The notes: a model not told the origin generated them from the sequence alone. DNA of 64,000 nucleotides from Aeromonas australiensis (GCF_000819725.1 NZ_CDDH01000028.1:1-64000), one strand, 5' to 3'. Positions 26,179-36,119 are shown, counted from the stretch's first letter. Numbers and translations: made by a program.

Positions 26179-26766
26179 CTAGCAGGCAATGCGGGTAATG
26201 TGGCCATCCTGCAGCTTATAGAAGGTATCTTGCGGCAACGCCTGTGACCAGGTCGCCTTATAGTCGAGATCGGCATAGACGCCGCGCAGTATGGCACCGA
26301 GCAGACCGTGGGAGATGACGATGGCCCGCTCGGCGATGGCGGGATCCAGCAACCACTGGTGCGCCCGGCGCTGAATGCTCTCGAAGCTCTCCGCTCCCGG
26401 TGCCTGCAGATACCAGTCTGGCTGCTCGAGGTCGAGCTCGGGGTGGGCCATCTGCAGCTCGGGCACCCGGCAACTCTCCCACTCCCCCATCCCTAACTCC
26501 ATCAAGCGATCGTCCCAGACGATGCGATCCGCCGCCAGCCCCAGCTGCTCGCACACCAGCAGCGCGGTTTGACGGGCACGGCTGAGGGGGCTGGCATAGA
26601 CGGTCCAACGGGCGGGGTCTGCCAGCTCATCGGCAAGGCGCCGTCCCATGGCGATGGCTTGCGCCTCGCCCTTGTCGGTCAGCTCGGAGTTGCAACGCCC
26701 CTGCAGACGCTGCTCGGCATTGAAGCGGGTCTGGCCGTGGCGCAGCAGATAGATGAGTCGAGACAT
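26179..26766 (-). CDS. Histidine phosphatase (phosphoglycerate mutase-like) family protein
   Basis: The 195-residue protein opens with the phosphohistidine motif LLRHGQTRFN (His10) and has the other catalytic residues of the branch: Arg in SPLSRARQTA, Glu in RLMELGMGEWE, and the second His in VISHGLLG. Candidates by resemblance are GpmB- or CobC-like phosphatases; the substrate cannot be read from sequence. ATG 26766 is chosen because GGAG lies just upstream; a longer frame runs back over the regulator's terminator and is not credible. Confidence 0.82.
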   Translation of the reverse strand: MSRLIYLLRHGQTRFNAEQRLQGRCNSELTDKGEAQAIAMGRRLADELADPARWTVYASPLSRARQTALLVCEQLGLAADRIVWDDRLMELGMGEWESCRVPELQMAHPELDLEQPDWYLQAPGAESFESIQRRAHQWLLDPAIAERAIVISHGLLGAILRGVYADLDYKATWSQALPQDTFYKLQDGHITRIAC

Positions 26767-26870
26767 GATTTCTCCAGCACGTTCAGAGAGATAGAAAAAC
26801 AGAGGGGGAAGATGATAGCAGATGAGCCCGAAGGATGGCCCACACAGAGAGGCTAAAACGGGCGTAAAAA

Positions 26871-26890
26871 ACGGGTCAGTGCCGACCCGT
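26871..26890 (-). terminator. Terminator of the YheO-type regulator gene
   Basis: ACGGGTC and GACCCGT pair around a 6-base loop. On the minus strand a TTTTTT run follows. It lies 30 bases after the regulator stop. Confidence 0.85.
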
Positions 26891-26920
26891 TTGCTGTCAA
26901 TTTGGCCAGAGTGAACCGGC

Positions 26921-27574
26921 TCAGCCCTTCTTGATCTCCCGCAGATAGCGGTAGATGGAGTGAACCGAGATGCCGAGCTGGCGCGCGGCGATCTGGGCAC
27001 TGTCTTTCAGTTCGAAGATCCCCATGTCGTGCAGCTGGTTGACGATAACCCGGGTCTTCTGGGACAGGGGCACCGCCTCGTTGCCACGCACCTCGGCACT
27101 GACCGTATCTATGGTGCTGTTGAGCGCTTCGTCGATGTTGCGGGCGAACACCTCCGGAGTGGCATGGCTCTCGTGGGGGTGCATGCACTCCGGCATCATG
27201 GTGCGCAGCACGGATTGCAGCGGAGCATCCATGTCGCTATTGATACAGAGCAAGCCGATGGCCCTCTGCTCACCGTTACGAATGACGGTGGTGATGGAGC
27301 GCAGGGTCTTGCCGGTGGCGCACTTGGTCATGTAGGGGCTGGAGATATCCTGCCCGCTCTTGAGCTTCATCATCGCCAGGTTAGTGATGGGAGCACCGAC
27401 ACTGCGGCCGGTGATATGGCCGTTGGCAATCTTGACGATCGAGGGATTACTCGCATCCAGACTGTGGAGCAGCACTTCGGTGTGCTGACCATACATGGCG
27501 GCGATGCCGTCCACTATGTTCTCCATCGACTTGAGGATCTCACAATCACTCGGACTCAACTCTTGCAGCTTCAC
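26921..27574 (-). CDS. YheO/DauR-type PAS-HTH transcriptional regulator
   Basis: The 217-residue protein has an N-terminal YheO-type PAS domain (about 15-125; GHITGRSVGAPITNLAMM and CINSDMD are typical) and a C-terminal helix-turn-helix (about 170-215) ending GISVHSIYRYLREIKKG. Family members such as DauR sense small ligands and regulate amino-acid catabolism. GTG 27574 is chosen because AAGGA lies six bases upstream and the next start would miss the conserved N-terminus. It lies 64 bases downstream of cyuA and is probably in the same transcript, so it is a good candidate regulator of the adjacent cysteine genes; in E. coli that role is filled by the unrelated Lrp-type CyuR. Confidence 0.82.
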   Translation of the reverse strand: MKLQELSPSDCEILKSMENIVDGIAAMYGQHTEVLLHSLDASNPSIVKIANGHITGRSVGAPITNLAMMKLKSGQDISSPYMTKCATGKTLRSITTVIRNGEQRAIGLLCINSDMDAPLQSVLRTMMPECMHPHESHATPEVFARNIDEALNSTIDTVSAEVRGNEAVPLSQKTRVIVNQLHDMGIFELKDSAQIAARQLGISVHSIYRYLREIKKG

Positions 27575-27638
27575 AATGGGTCCTTCTTGCAAGGGTTGCT
27601 GCCGGGCAATCGGCACCGGTCAGCAACCGACAGGGACA

Positions 27639-28928
27639 TCAGGCGGACATGATATCAATAATGGTGCTGTCTGTGGCAGACATGCCCTCCTTCACCATCT
27701 GGCCAACGTTGCGGATGGTCTGATCCACGTTGCCTGCGACGATCCCCTGCCCCGATACCGAGTGGCTGTTGCGCGCCATCAGGAAGCCGCGCACCGCCGC
27801 GCCGGAGGAGGTACTCACCTTCATGGCGCAGGAGGCCTTCGCCCCGTCGCACACCATACCGGCACTGTCGCTCAGCACGTTCTGGATGGCGAAGCAGGAT
27901 TGCTCGAAGCTGCCGCCCGCCAGATAGACCATGGCCATGGCGGCAGCCGCGCTGGTCACGGTATTGCCACAGAAGGCCGACAGCGGCGGATAGTGGGACT
28001 TGATATAGATGGCGCCCAGATGGCTCATGATGAGGGCGCGAGCCAGCTGCTCTTCGCTGGCCGCAAAGCGCTCGGCAATCACCATCACCGGAATAGTGGC
28101 GGCAATGCCCTGGTTGCCGCTGCCGAAGTTGCTCATGGCCGGCAGGGTCGCCCCCCCCATGCGGGCATCGGAGGCAGCCGCCGTCATCATCACGATACGG
28201 TTCATCACATCCTCGCCGATAAGGCCGGCATTGATGTTCTGCTGCATGGTACGGCCAATCTCCAGACCATAGGGGTTGTTCATCCCCTCGGCAGAGAGCT
28301 TGCCGTTGAGCTCGGAGGCCTTGAGGATGAACCTGATCTGCTCGAACTCCACCTGGGTGGCGAACTCGTAGATGGCGGCGATGCTGATATCCACCCCGTC
28401 GCAAATAGAGCCGGTGGCGCCGCCCTGGCTCTGATCGGCGGTGAAGGTCACTTCGCCATCACGGCGCTGTTCGACGATGCGGGTATGACCACCGCACAGG
28501 GTCACTTCGGCGCTGTGCTCTTCACCCTTGTCATCAGTGCCATAGACGGTCACGCGGCAGAAGATAAACTCGGGGGCGGCGGTGCGGCTCACCTGCACCT
28601 TGCCCGCATCGATCAGCTGCTGGGCACGCTCCACCTGTTCTGGCTGAATTGCGGCCAGCACCTCCAGCCCGGCATCGGCGTTACCGCCGATGGCACCAGC
28701 GGCAGCCGCAATGGCCAGACCGATTTTGCCGGTGCCCGGTACATAGACACCCATCGAGTTTTTATAGAGATTATCCGACACCGCAACCTCGAGGCGACCG
28801 GGCTCACAGCCCAGTTGCCGGGCGGCGACAGCTGCGGCATAGGCGGCGGCGATGGGCTCGGTACAACCCAGCGCTGGTTTGACAACCTGTTGAATAATCT
28901 GCAGATACTGCTGCCACGCTTGTTTCAT
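27639..28928 (-). CDS. cyuA: L-cysteine desulfidase / UPF0597 family (CyuA-like)
   Basis: The enzyme is expected to split L-cysteine into sulfide, ammonia and pyruvate using a [4Fe-4S] cluster rather than PLP. The 429-residue protein has the UPF0597 signatures [11 protein letters not shown] and [12 protein letters not shown]. It keeps four cysteines at cluster-ligand positions: Cys22 (GCTEP), Cys320 (AFCGN), and Cys360 and Cys367 (VCDGAKASC). It belongs to the serine-dehydratase alpha-chain superfamily, so serine cleavage is an alternative. ATG 28928 has AAGG upstream. It starts 22 bases after ridA and is followed by the regulator gene. Confidence 0.82.
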   Translation of the reverse strand: MKQAWQQYLQIIQQVVKPALGCTEPIAAAYAAAVAARQLGCEPGRLEVAVSDNLYKNSMGVYVPGTGKIGLAIAAAAGAIGGNADAGLEVLAAIQPEQVERAQQLIDAGKVQVSRTAAPEFIFCRVTVYGTDDKGEEHSAEVTLCGGHTRIVEQRRDGEVTFTADQSQGGATGSICDGVDISIAAIYEFATQVEFEQIRFILKASELNGKLSAEGMNNPYGLEIGRTMQQNINAGLIGEDVMNRIVMMTAAASDARMGGATLPAMSNFGSGNQGIAATIPVMVIAERFAASEEQLARALIMSHLGAIYIKSHYPPLSAFCGNTVTSAAAAMAMVYLAGGSFEQSCFAIQNVLSDSAGMVCDGAKASCAMKVSTSSGAAVRGFLMARNSHSVSGQGIVAGNVDQTIRNVGQMVKEGMSATDSTIIDIMSA

Positions 28929-28950
28929 CACTTGAACCTTTTTATCAGCA

Positions 28951-29334
28951 TTAACGAGCGATATGGGCGATCGCTTCCACTTCAACCTTGACGCCCATCG
29001 GCAGGTCCTTCACTGCAAAGCAGCTGCGCGCCGGACAATCTTTCTGGAAATAGGCTTTATAGACCTCGTTGAACGCGGCAAAATCGCTGATCTCGGCGAG
29101 GTAGCAGGTGGTTTTGAGCACGGTATCCAGCGAGCCGCCAGCGGCTTCCAGCACGGATTTCAGGTTTTCCAGTGACTGGCGGGTCTGGGCGGCAATCCCC
29201 CCTTCCACCACACCACCCTGCAGCTTGCAGACCGGCAACTGACCGGAGGTAAAGATGAGGTCGCCATAGGCAGTGCCGTGGCTGTAGGGACCGATAGCGT
29301 CAGGTGCCGCTGCTGCTGTGATGATGCGTTTCAT
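28951..29334 (-). CDS. ridA: Reactive intermediate deaminase RidA
   Basis: RidA hydrolyses 2-aminoacrylate and related enamines/imines formed by dehydratases before they damage PLP enzymes. The 127-residue protein has the YjgF/RidA pattern: [14 protein letters not shown], the FTSGQLP strand, the [10 protein letters not shown] helix, and the active-site arginine Arg103 in CPARSCFAV. It heads the operon with the cysteine desulfidase, an enzyme class that can release 2-aminoacrylate; this makes its role here specific rather than general housekeeping. The divergent transporter shares its upstream region. Confidence 0.92.
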   Translation of the reverse strand: MKRIITAAAAPDAIGPYSHGTAYGDLIFTSGQLPVCKLQGGVVEGGIAAQTRQSLENLKSVLEAAGGSLDTVLKTTCYLAEISDFAAFNEVYKAYFQKDCPARSCFAVKDLPMGVKVEVEAIAHIAR

Positions 29335-29585
29335 ATAGCCACTCCTGTTTGTGCAATTTTTTTTGCAATCACAAATCTTATTTCGTGCAACATTATTTGC
29401 TTTTTATGTTAGCGATTCAACAAAAAGATACAAAAATGGTGTTTAAAGCGACCTTTAGGCCTCAATGTAAACCGTGATCGCCATCCTGATTTGAACAAAA
29501 GTACTCTTATGGGCATTGTTTATGATAGTTTCATTCAACTATATTTGCGCCAATTTTCCACATCCCTATAAAAAAGAAGGTTTTA
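29335..29585. promoter_or_regulatory. Divergent control region between ridA-cyuA and cyuP
   Basis: This 250-base AT-rich region separates oppositely oriented genes of one pathway and must hold both promoters. A near-symmetrical sequence GTGCAATTTTTTTTGCAATCAC (29351-29372) lies about 17 bases from the ridA start and is a candidate operator. A TTTGTGATT half-site reminiscent of CRP overlaps it on the minus strand. Neither is a strong match to a known regulator. Confidence 0.45.
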
Positions 29586-30881
29586 ATGGACGCGCATAGC
29601 ACAACACTCACCAGCCCAGCGATGGGTACGCTGGCATGGAAAGAAGCGGTTCGCTTCGACAGCACCGACTGGGGCTGGATCATCATGAGCATCGGCATGG
29701 CCATCGGCGCGGGGATCGTCTTCCTGCCGGTACAGGTGGGACTGATGGGCTTGTGGGTATTTCTGCTCTCGGCGGTAATCGGCTACCCCGCCATGTATAT
29801 GTTCCAGCGCCTCTTTATCAACACCCTGGCCACCTCACCAGAGTGCAAGGATTACCCCAGCGTTATCACCGGCTACCTCGGCAAGAACTGGGGTGTGCTG
29901 CTCGGCGCGCTCTACTTTGTAATGCTGGTGATCTGGGTCTTCGTCTACTCCACTGCCATCACCAATGACAGCGCCTCCTTCCTGCAGAGCTTCGGCGTCA
30001 CCGACGGCCTGCTCTCGGAAAACCCGCTCTACGGTCTGGTGCTGATCTGCGGTCTGGTAGCACTGGCCTCGCGCGGCGAAAACCTGCTGTTCAAGATCTC
30101 CACCTTTATGGTGCTGACCAAGATCAGCGTGGTGGCGCTGCTCGGCCTGATGATGGTGGACAAGTGGGATGCGGCCAACATCACCGCCATGCCCGCCGCC
30201 GGTGACTGGATGAAAGATGCCATCATCATGCTCCCCTTCACCCTCACCTCCATCCTCTTTATCCAGAGCCTGAGCCCCATGGTGATCTCCTACCGCTCGC
30301 GGGAAAAATCGCTGGAGGTGGCCCGCTTCAAGGCGATGCGCGCCATGAATATCGCCTTCGGCATCCTGTTCGTGGTGGTGTTCTTCTATGCCATCTCCTT
30401 CACCCTGGCGATGGGCCACGATCAGGCGGTCAGAGCCTCTGAAGAGAACATCTCCGCGCTGGCCATGGTAGCCCAGGGAATGCCCGGCCAGACCCTCAAG
30501 CTCCTTAGCCTCACCCTCAACATCTTCGCGGTGATGACGGCTTACTTCGGTGTGTACCTCGGTTTCCGCGAAGCCTGTCAGGGTCTGGCGATGAACCTGT
30601 TGCGCCGGGTGCTGCCGGAAAACCGCATCAACAATGGATTGGTGGGCAAAGGGATTATGGTGTTTACCGTCATGCTCTCCTGGGGTGCCATCGTGCTCAA
30701 CGCACCGGTGCTGAGCTTCACCTCTATCTGCAGCCCCATCTTCGGCATGGTGGGTTGCCTCATCCCGGCCTATCTGGTCTATCAGGTCCCGGCGCTGCAC
30801 AAGTACAAGGGCACCTCCCTCTACATCATCATCATCACCGGCCTGCTGCTCTGCGTCTCGCCCTTCCTGGCGTTCAACTGA
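29586..30881 (+). CDS. cyuP: CyuP-like amino acid transporter (HAAAP/SdaC-TdcC family)
   Basis: This is a 431-residue inner-membrane permease with 11 hydrophobic segments. The opening IGMAIGAGIVFLPVQ and the segment SPMVISYR are typical of the hydroxy/aromatic amino acid permease family that includes SdaC, TdcC and E. coli CyuP (YhaO, 443). Divergent pairing with the cysteine desulfidase, as the cyuP-cyuA partnership in E. coli, suggests cysteine (or serine) import. AAGAAGG lies five bases before the ATG. A strong terminator follows. Confidence 0.82.
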   Translation: MDAHSTTLTSPAMGTLAWKEAVRFDSTDWGWIIMSIGMAIGAGIVFLPVQVGLMGLWVFLLSAVIGYPAMYMFQRLFINTLATSPECKDYPSVITGYLGKNWGVLLGALYFVMLVIWVFVYSTAITNDSASFLQSFGVTDGLLSENPLYGLVLICGLVALASRGENLLFKISTFMVLTKISVVALLGLMMVDKWDAANITAMPAAGDWMKDAIIMLPFTLTSILFIQSLSPMVISYRSREKSLEVARFKAMRAMNIAFGILFVVVFFYAISFTLAMGHDQAVRASEENISALAMVAQGMPGQTLKLLSLTLNIFAVMTAYFGVYLGFREACQGLAMNLLRRVLPENRINNGLVGKGIMVFTVMLSWGAIVLNAPVLSFTSICSPIFGMVGCLIPAYLVYQVPALHKYKGTSLYIIIITGLLLCVSPFLAFN

Positions 30882-30910
30882 TCGATTGCAAACGCCCTCC
30901 TTATCGACTT

Positions 30911-30936
30911 CGGGCCACCTTAGGGTGGCCCGTTTT
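30911..30936 (+). terminator. Terminator of cyuP
   Basis: CGGGCCACC, tetraloop TTAG, GGTGGCCCG is followed by TTTT. Confidence 0.88.
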
Positions 30937-31111
30937 CTGTTGGGCAGCTCGCGCAACAGATTAATCGCCCCGCTGATACCCCCAGTCCCCGCCCGAAAGT
31001 AAAAAGCCAAAGGGATCACAACTTGCAACCGGCCATCACCCAAGGGGCCGCCGCTCGGAGTACTATTCAGAGAACACGGCTCACGCCCGCATTCCGGTAT
31101 CGAGGCTTAAT

Positions 31112-33118
31112 ATGAAATGGATTTTCAACCCGGCCATCCGGCTGGGCAGTCAGCTCTCCTTCAAATACAAATTTCTGCTCTGGTCCTGCCTGATGCTGCT
31201 GCCGCTGGCCTACAGCATGACCAATCTGCTGGGGCGGTTGCAGGATGACAATGCACTGGCGCGCAAGGAGCTGGCTGGTGTTATCAGCCTCGTCCCTGTG
31301 CCAGCGATCGAACAGGCGCTGCTCACCCATCGCAATCTGGTTACCCGTCAGGGTTATGAGCTGGATCCGATCGGTGGGGATCAGGTCAAGGCGGCCGCAC
31401 AAGCGGTGGAGCAGAGCCTGCAGGCCTTTGCCGACACTCGCCAGAACAATCCCTCCTTTGAGGTGATCCAGCAGGGCTGGGCCGCCCTGCAGAGTGAAGC
31501 GGACAAGCTGGAGGTGGAACAGAGCAACCCGCGTCACGACAAGCTATTGACCGAGGTACGCCATCTCTACAAACACATCACCGCCGCCAGCGGCCTGATC
31601 CAGGATCCGGCGCTCGGTACCTACTACATGGTGATCCTCGCCAGCGAGCGGTTGCCGCAGCTGCGTGACCTGCTGGCCCAGGTGCGGGATCGCGCCGCCA
31701 CCATCGCCGACTTCGGCCTGTTTCAGGCGGAAGGGTACAGCGGTCTGCGTTTTCGTCTTGACCTTATCAGCGCCACCCTGCAGGAGCTGGAGGCCGATCT
31801 GACCCTGCTCTACCAGATGGAACCGGCCTATCGCACCGAGCTGGGTCAGCAAACTGATGCCCTGATACAGCTGGTGCGTCAGGGGGTCGAGACCATGGAA
31901 AACAAGATGATGAAGGATCAGCTGGTGCAGCTCTCCCCCAAGGAGGTACAGGCACTGGGAGACAAGATGGATGAGACCATCACCGCACTGGCAGGCCAGG
32001 TGCGCCAGCGGCTGGAGGCCGATCTGCGCCAGCGGCTTGCCGCCAACCAGCGCCACTTCTGGTGGGTCACCGCGCCGCTGACCGCCAGCTTGCTGCTCTA
32101 CCTCTATCTGATGATCGGCGCCTATCTCTCCTTGCGCGAAACCGTGGCCCGGGTGCGTGATATTGCCGCCAGGGTCAACGCCCAGGATCTCAGCCAGCAT
32201 ATCGAGATTGTCGGTCAGGACGAGCTGGCCGCCATCAGCCGGGATTACAACGTGACCCTGGAGACCCTGCGTACCCTGATGCTGCGGGTGCGTGAAAATG
32301 GCGTCACCGTAGTGGAGAGCGCCACCGATATCGAAGCCCGCACCTGCCGCTCGCAGGAGGTGATTGCCGATCAGCAAGGGGAGACCCATCAGGTCGCCAC
32401 CGCCATCAAGGAGCTGGCCGCCACCTCCCAAGACATGGCGGGCAATGCCCTGCAAGCCGCCCGTATGACCCAGGAGGCGCAAAACGTGGTCGGTCAGGGC
32501 GAGGATGTGGTGGAACGCACCATCAAGGCCATCGACCATATCAACCGCGAGGTGCTGCGTACCGCCGACACCATAGGCCAACTGGAGCAGCAGTGCAGCC
32601 AGATTGGCGGCGTCATCAGCGTGATCCGCGGCATCGCCGAACAGACCAACCTGCTGGCCCTCAACGCCGCCATCGAAGCGGCCCGGGCCGGTGAGCAGGG
32701 TCGCGGCTTTGCGGTGGTGGCCGACGAGGTGCGCTCTCTTGCCAACCGCACCCAGGGGGCTACCGTCGAGATCCAGCAGATGATTGAACAGCTGCAATCC
32801 GGCGCCCGCGCCTCGGTCACCGCCATGTCGGCGGCCAGCCATGAAGCGCAGGAGGGGGTCGGGCTGGCACAGGAGGCGAAACAGGCCTTCGGCGCCATCA
32901 CCGAGAAGGTGGATCGGATGGTCGATACCAACGCCATCATCGCCAGCGCCATCGAGCAGCAGGGCGCCGTGGTCAACGAGATCGAACGCAATGTGGTGCG
33001 CATCTCGGATGGCAGCGACGAGGCATTGCAAGTAGCCAACGCCGCCCGCGATGCCGCCCGCCAGATCCACCAGCTTACAGAACAGCTGCGCGCCATGGTG
33101 CAGAGCTTCGTGCTGTGA
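31112..33118 (+). CDS. Methyl-accepting chemotaxis protein
   Basis: The 668-residue chemoreceptor has a first membrane helix (about 20-40), a long periplasmic sensor of about 270 residues predicted to be helical, a second membrane helix (about 312-335), a HAMP-like linker, and a cytoplasmic signalling domain with the conserved hairpin tip around [20 protein letters not shown] (about 512-531). There is no C-terminal CheR-tethering pentapeptide; it ends VQSFVL. It relays ligand or energy signals to CheA-CheW. The ligand is unknown. It is a single gene; GAGG precedes the ATG. Confidence 0.92.
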   Translation: MKWIFNPAIRLGSQLSFKYKFLLWSCLMLLPLAYSMTNLLGRLQDDNALARKELAGVISLVPVPAIEQALLTHRNLVTRQGYELDPIGGDQVKAAAQAVEQSLQAFADTRQNNPSFEVIQQGWAALQSEADKLEVEQSNPRHDKLLTEVRHLYKHITAASGLIQDPALGTYYMVILASERLPQLRDLLAQVRDRAATIADFGLFQAEGYSGLRFRLDLISATLQELEADLTLLYQMEPAYRTELGQQTDALIQLVRQGVETMENKMMKDQLVQLSPKEVQALGDKMDETITALAGQVRQRLEADLRQRLAANQRHFWWVTAPLTASLLLYLYLMIGAYLSLRETVARVRDIAARVNAQDLSQHIEIVGQDELAAISRDYNVTLETLRTLMLRVRENGVTVVESATDIEARTCRSQEVIADQQGETHQVATAIKELAATSQDMAGNALQAARMTQEAQNVVGQGEDVVERTIKAIDHINREVLRTADTIGQLEQQCSQIGGVISVIRGIAEQTNLLALNAAIEAARAGEQGRGFAVVADEVRSLANRTQGATVEIQQMIEQLQSGARASVTAMSAASHEAQEGVGLAQEAKQAFGAITEKVDRMVDTNAIIASAIEQQGAVVNEIERNVVRISDGSDEALQVANAARDAARQIHQLTEQLRAMVQSFVL

Positions 33119-33133
33119 CCCCGAGTTAACAAC

Positions 33134-33156
33134 GCCGGGCTCAACGTGAGCCCGGC
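33134..33156 (+). terminator. Hairpin after the chemoreceptor gene
   Basis: GCCGGGCTCA and TGAGCCCGGC form a 10-bp stem with a 3-base loop, 16 bases past the stop. No T run follows, so it may be Rho-assisted or a 3' stabilising structure. Confidence 0.55.
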
Positions 33157-33387
33157 ATCATCCCGATCTCGCATCTACCCACAACGTCTCAGTTGCACGG
33201 ATCATTCAGAAAATCTCTGCGGCACACTTGCCGGACAGACGCCAACAAGGTGGTCTCAAACGAAAACAAGATGCGGCATTCCTGATGCGCACTGTCGATG
33301 ATGTCGAGGGAAACCAAGCCGCCTGCGAACCACAGATTAAAACCAGCGTCACGTCATCTATCACCCGCTTCAAGCGAGGATTTACCC

Positions 33388-33681
33388 ATGGCCAGATACC
33401 AGTTTTTTACCATTCCGGCGTCCAACCGGCAGCAGTACACCTTTATCGACATGGCATCTCCGACGTTTCTGGATGAGAAATCCGCGTTGCTGACCCAAGG
33501 GTTCGAGGTGGAAGAGGATTTCATCGACGCGACCAACCCGCGCGAGGCGGTGGAGAAGTATCGCTCCAACTTCCTCTACGTAGCCGATGAGATAGGCAAG
33601 TCCGATAGCAGCTACGCCGCGGCCGTCGCCATGCTGGAGCTAGGCAAGGGGCTATTTGGCAAAAAAACTCGCCGAGATTAG
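33388..33681 (+). CDS. Hypothetical small protein
   Basis: The 97-residue soluble protein begins MARYQFFTIPASNRQQYTFID and ends in a basic tail (LFGKKTRRD). GCGAGGA at appropriate distance before ATG 33388 supports the start; an in-frame upstream extension lacks one. I do not recognise the family. The Tyr/Phe-rich beta-like N-terminus followed by a helical acidic region suggests a compact alpha/beta domain. It has no signal peptide or membrane segment. It stands alone between the chemoreceptor and a convergent small gene. Confidence 0.65.
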   Translation: MARYQFFTIPASNRQQYTFIDMASPTFLDEKSALLTQGFEVEEDFIDATNPREAVEKYRSNFLYVADEIGKSDSSYAAAVAMLELGKGLFGKKTRRD

Positions 33682-33755
33682 ATGCAGCGGTGAGGTGTGG
33701 TGGTCATCGTGGCAACGCGCCCGATGGCCATTTGGCAAGACATCAATTCGGTAAG

Positions 33756-33944
33756 TCAGAAGCGCCCCAGCTGCTGGAGCATCTCCATCAGCTCCTCTTC
33801 GCTGCTCGGCTCATAGGCCAGCTGAAGGCTCGGCGCGGCGCCTCCCATCAGCATGTAGACGTTGGTGCTGCAGTGGTCGTAGTGATACCACTTACCGTCG
33901 ATACAGACGTCGGTATAGCATCTCGGGTCCCTTTTAAGTTCCAT
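33756..33944 (-). CDS. Hypothetical small protein
   Basis: The 62-residue frame starts at ATG 33944 with AAAGGA at good spacing and encodes MELKRDPRCYTDVCIDGKWYHYDH, then a hydrophobic middle (VYMLMGGAAPSLQLAY) and an acidic C-terminal helix (SSEEELMEMLQQLG). I do not recognise the family; the first half looks like a small beta sheet with two Cys. It is monocistronic and precedes the speA region. Confidence 0.55.
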   Translation of the reverse strand: MELKRDPRCYTDVCIDGKWYHYDHCSTNVYMLMGGAAPSLQLAYEPSSEEELMEMLQQLGRF

Positions 33945-34156
33945 ATGCACATCCTTTTGTTACATTCCATCAATATCACTCCTGACCGTAAAATAACCAC
34001 CGAGGTTCAAGCTTGATGCAGATCAAGGGAAGCGGCTGAAAGGGACAGATATGTGCCAGTTCTGTGGCCTGCGGATGCCCCGAGCCACCATCGGTTATCC
34101 GAATGAAGATGGAGCGAGCACACCGTCATATCGCCAGATGCCCCTCGGCAACAACA

Positions 34157-34180
34157 ACGGCGCCCGCAGGCGCCGTTTTT
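34157..34180. terminator. Hairpin downstream of speA
   Basis: ACGGCGCC, loop CGCA, GGCGCCGT lies 35 bases past the speA stop. The stronger T run is on the plus strand (TTTTT); on the minus strand it is TTGTTGTT, so efficiency for speA is uncertain. Confidence 0.6.
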
Positions 34181-34214
34181 CATCTCCGCAACTGCGGCAA
34201 CACAAATCGGAGAC

Positions 34215-36119
34215 TTACTCTTCGTCTTCCAGATAGGCGTAGCCTTGCAGGCCCAGCTCCAGCTCGTCGAGCAGGGCTTTGCGAGTGGCATCGTCCAGCG
34301 CCGGGTGAGCGGCGATCCGCTGGTAGTTCTCGCGAATGACGGACGGGTCGATGTTGACGTAACGCAGCAGCTGGTCGACGGTGTCGCCGCGCACCACGTT
34401 GCGAATGTCCATCTTGCCCTCTTCGTCCAGCCACACTTCCGCGCAGTGGGTATCACCGAACAGGTTGTGCAGATCGCCGAGGATCTCCTGATAGGCACCG
34501 ACCAGGAAGAAGCCGACGTGGCACTCTTCGTTTTCGCCATAGACCGGCATCGGCAGGGTGCTCTCGACCCCCAGCCCGTCGACGTAGTGTTCTACCTGAC
34601 CGTCGGAGTCACAGGTGATATCCATCAGGATACCGCGACGGCTAAGCGGACGCTCGAGGCCGGAGAGCGGCATCACCGGGAAGACCTGACCGATACCCCA
34701 GGCATCCGGCAGGGACTGGAACAGAGAGAAGTTGGCAAAGCACTTGTCCGCCAGCTTTTCACTCAGCTCGTCAGCCAGCGCACGGTGGTTGCGGTTGACC
34801 GGGTTGAGCAGCTCTTTGAGCGCCAGACAGGTGTTCTGATGCAGCATCTCGGCCCAGGCACGCTGTTCAAGGTTCAAGAGGCCCATGGTGTACTGGGTAT
34901 TCACGTCACCCAGATCTGCCACCGAGTCATGGAAGATCTCCAGCAGGGAGGGATCTTCGCTGCGCAGATCCAGCCAGCCTTTCCACATGTTCTGCAGAAT
35001 GGTCGGCGCATCTTCGTCCGGTGCGCTGATGTCGTTCATCTCCACCCCTTCGGCACCAATGATATTGGTGACCAGCACGGCGTGGTGGGCGGTCAGGGCA
35101 CGGCCAGACTCGCTGATGATGGTCGGGTGCGGCAGATCGAACTCGCGGCAGACATCGCCGATACCCCATACCACGTTGTTGGCGTACTCGGAGAGGCTGT
35201 AGTTGGCGGAGCAGTGGCTCTGGGAACGGGTTCCCTCGTAATCCACCCCCAGGCCACCACCGACGTCAACGACTTCGATGTTGGCGCCAAGGCGACGCAG
35301 TTCGGCGTAGAAACGGCCGCACTCGCGGATGCCGCCCTGAATGTCGCGGATATTGGCAATCTGGGAGCCCAGATGGAAGTGCAGCAACTGCAGGCAATCG
35401 AGCTGGCCCAGCCCGCGCAGACGCTCGATCAGCGCCAGGATCTGGGAGGCGGAGAGACCGAATTTGGACATGGAGCCGCCGCTCGATTCCCACATGCCGG
35501 AGCCGGTGGAAGCGAGCTTGGCACGCACCCCGATGTTGGGCTTGATGTTGAGACGAGCTGACTCGTCCAGCACCATTTCCAGCTCGGAGGGCTTCTCCAC
35601 CACGATGTAGACCTTGTGGCCCATCAAGTTGCCCAAGAGGGCGTGGCGGATATATTCGCGGTCTTTGTAACCGTTGCAGACGATCACCGAGCCTTGCTCA
35701 TGGTGATGGGACAGCACGGCCAGCAGTTCCGGTTTGGAACCAGCTTCCAGGCCAAGCCGGGGCTTGTCGCTGTAGGACTGGCTGATGGTCTCGATGACAC
35801 GACGCTGCTGGTTTACCTTGATCGGGTAAACGCAGAGGTAGTCCCCTTCATAGCCTGACTTCTCGATGGCCTGACCGAAGGCGTTGAACAGTGCATCGAC
35901 CCGACTCTTGAGGATATCGGGGAAGCGCAGCAACACGGGGGTGGTCAGCCCGGACTGACGCAGCTGTTCGATGGCGTCAGAGATGACGATATGCGCGTCA
36001 GGGCGTGATTTGTCGGGGGCGACGGTCACGTGACCGGCGTCATTGATATTGAAAAAACCCGCACCCCAGTAGGGAACGTTGTAGACCTTCAAGGAGTCCT
36101 TGCTGGACCAGTTAGTCAT
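34215..36119 (-). CDS. speA: Biosynthetic arginine decarboxylase SpeA
   Basis: SpeA decarboxylates arginine to agmatine, the first step of the arginine route to putrescine, using PLP. The 634-residue product (E. coli 658) has the alanine-racemase-type barrel with the PLP lysine Lys101 in VYPIKVNQQR, the glycine loop DVGGGLGVDYEG, and the C-terminal beta domain including the substrate-site region CDSDGQV. E. coli SpeA carries an N-terminal extension that is shorter here. The agmatinase gene speB is not adjacent. The unusually long 5' region (over 1 kb) contains a stem-loop and may be regulatory. Confidence 0.95.
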   Translation of the reverse strand: MTNWSSKDSLKVYNVPYWGAGFFNINDAGHVTVAPDKSRPDAHIVISDAIEQLRQSGLTTPVLLRFPDILKSRVDALFNAFGQAIEKSGYEGDYLCVYPIKVNQQRRVIETISQSYSDKPRLGLEAGSKPELLAVLSHHHEQGSVIVCNGYKDREYIRHALLGNLMGHKVYIVVEKPSELEMVLDESARLNIKPNIGVRAKLASTGSGMWESSGGSMSKFGLSASQILALIERLRGLGQLDCLQLLHFHLGSQIANIRDIQGGIRECGRFYAELRRLGANIEVVDVGGGLGVDYEGTRSQSHCSANYSLSEYANNVVWGIGDVCREFDLPHPTIISESGRALTAHHAVLVTNIIGAEGVEMNDISAPDEDAPTILQNMWKGWLDLRSEDPSLLEIFHDSVADLGDVNTQYTMGLLNLEQRAWAEMLHQNTCLALKELLNPVNRNHRALADELSEKLADKCFANFSLFQSLPDAWGIGQVFPVMPLSGLERPLSRRGILMDITCDSDGQVEHYVDGLGVESTLPMPVYGENEECHVGFFLVGAYQEILGDLHNLFGDTHCAEVWLDEEGKMDIRNVVRGDTVDQLLRYVNIDPSVIRENYQRIAAHPALDDATRKALLDELELGLQGYAYLEDEE

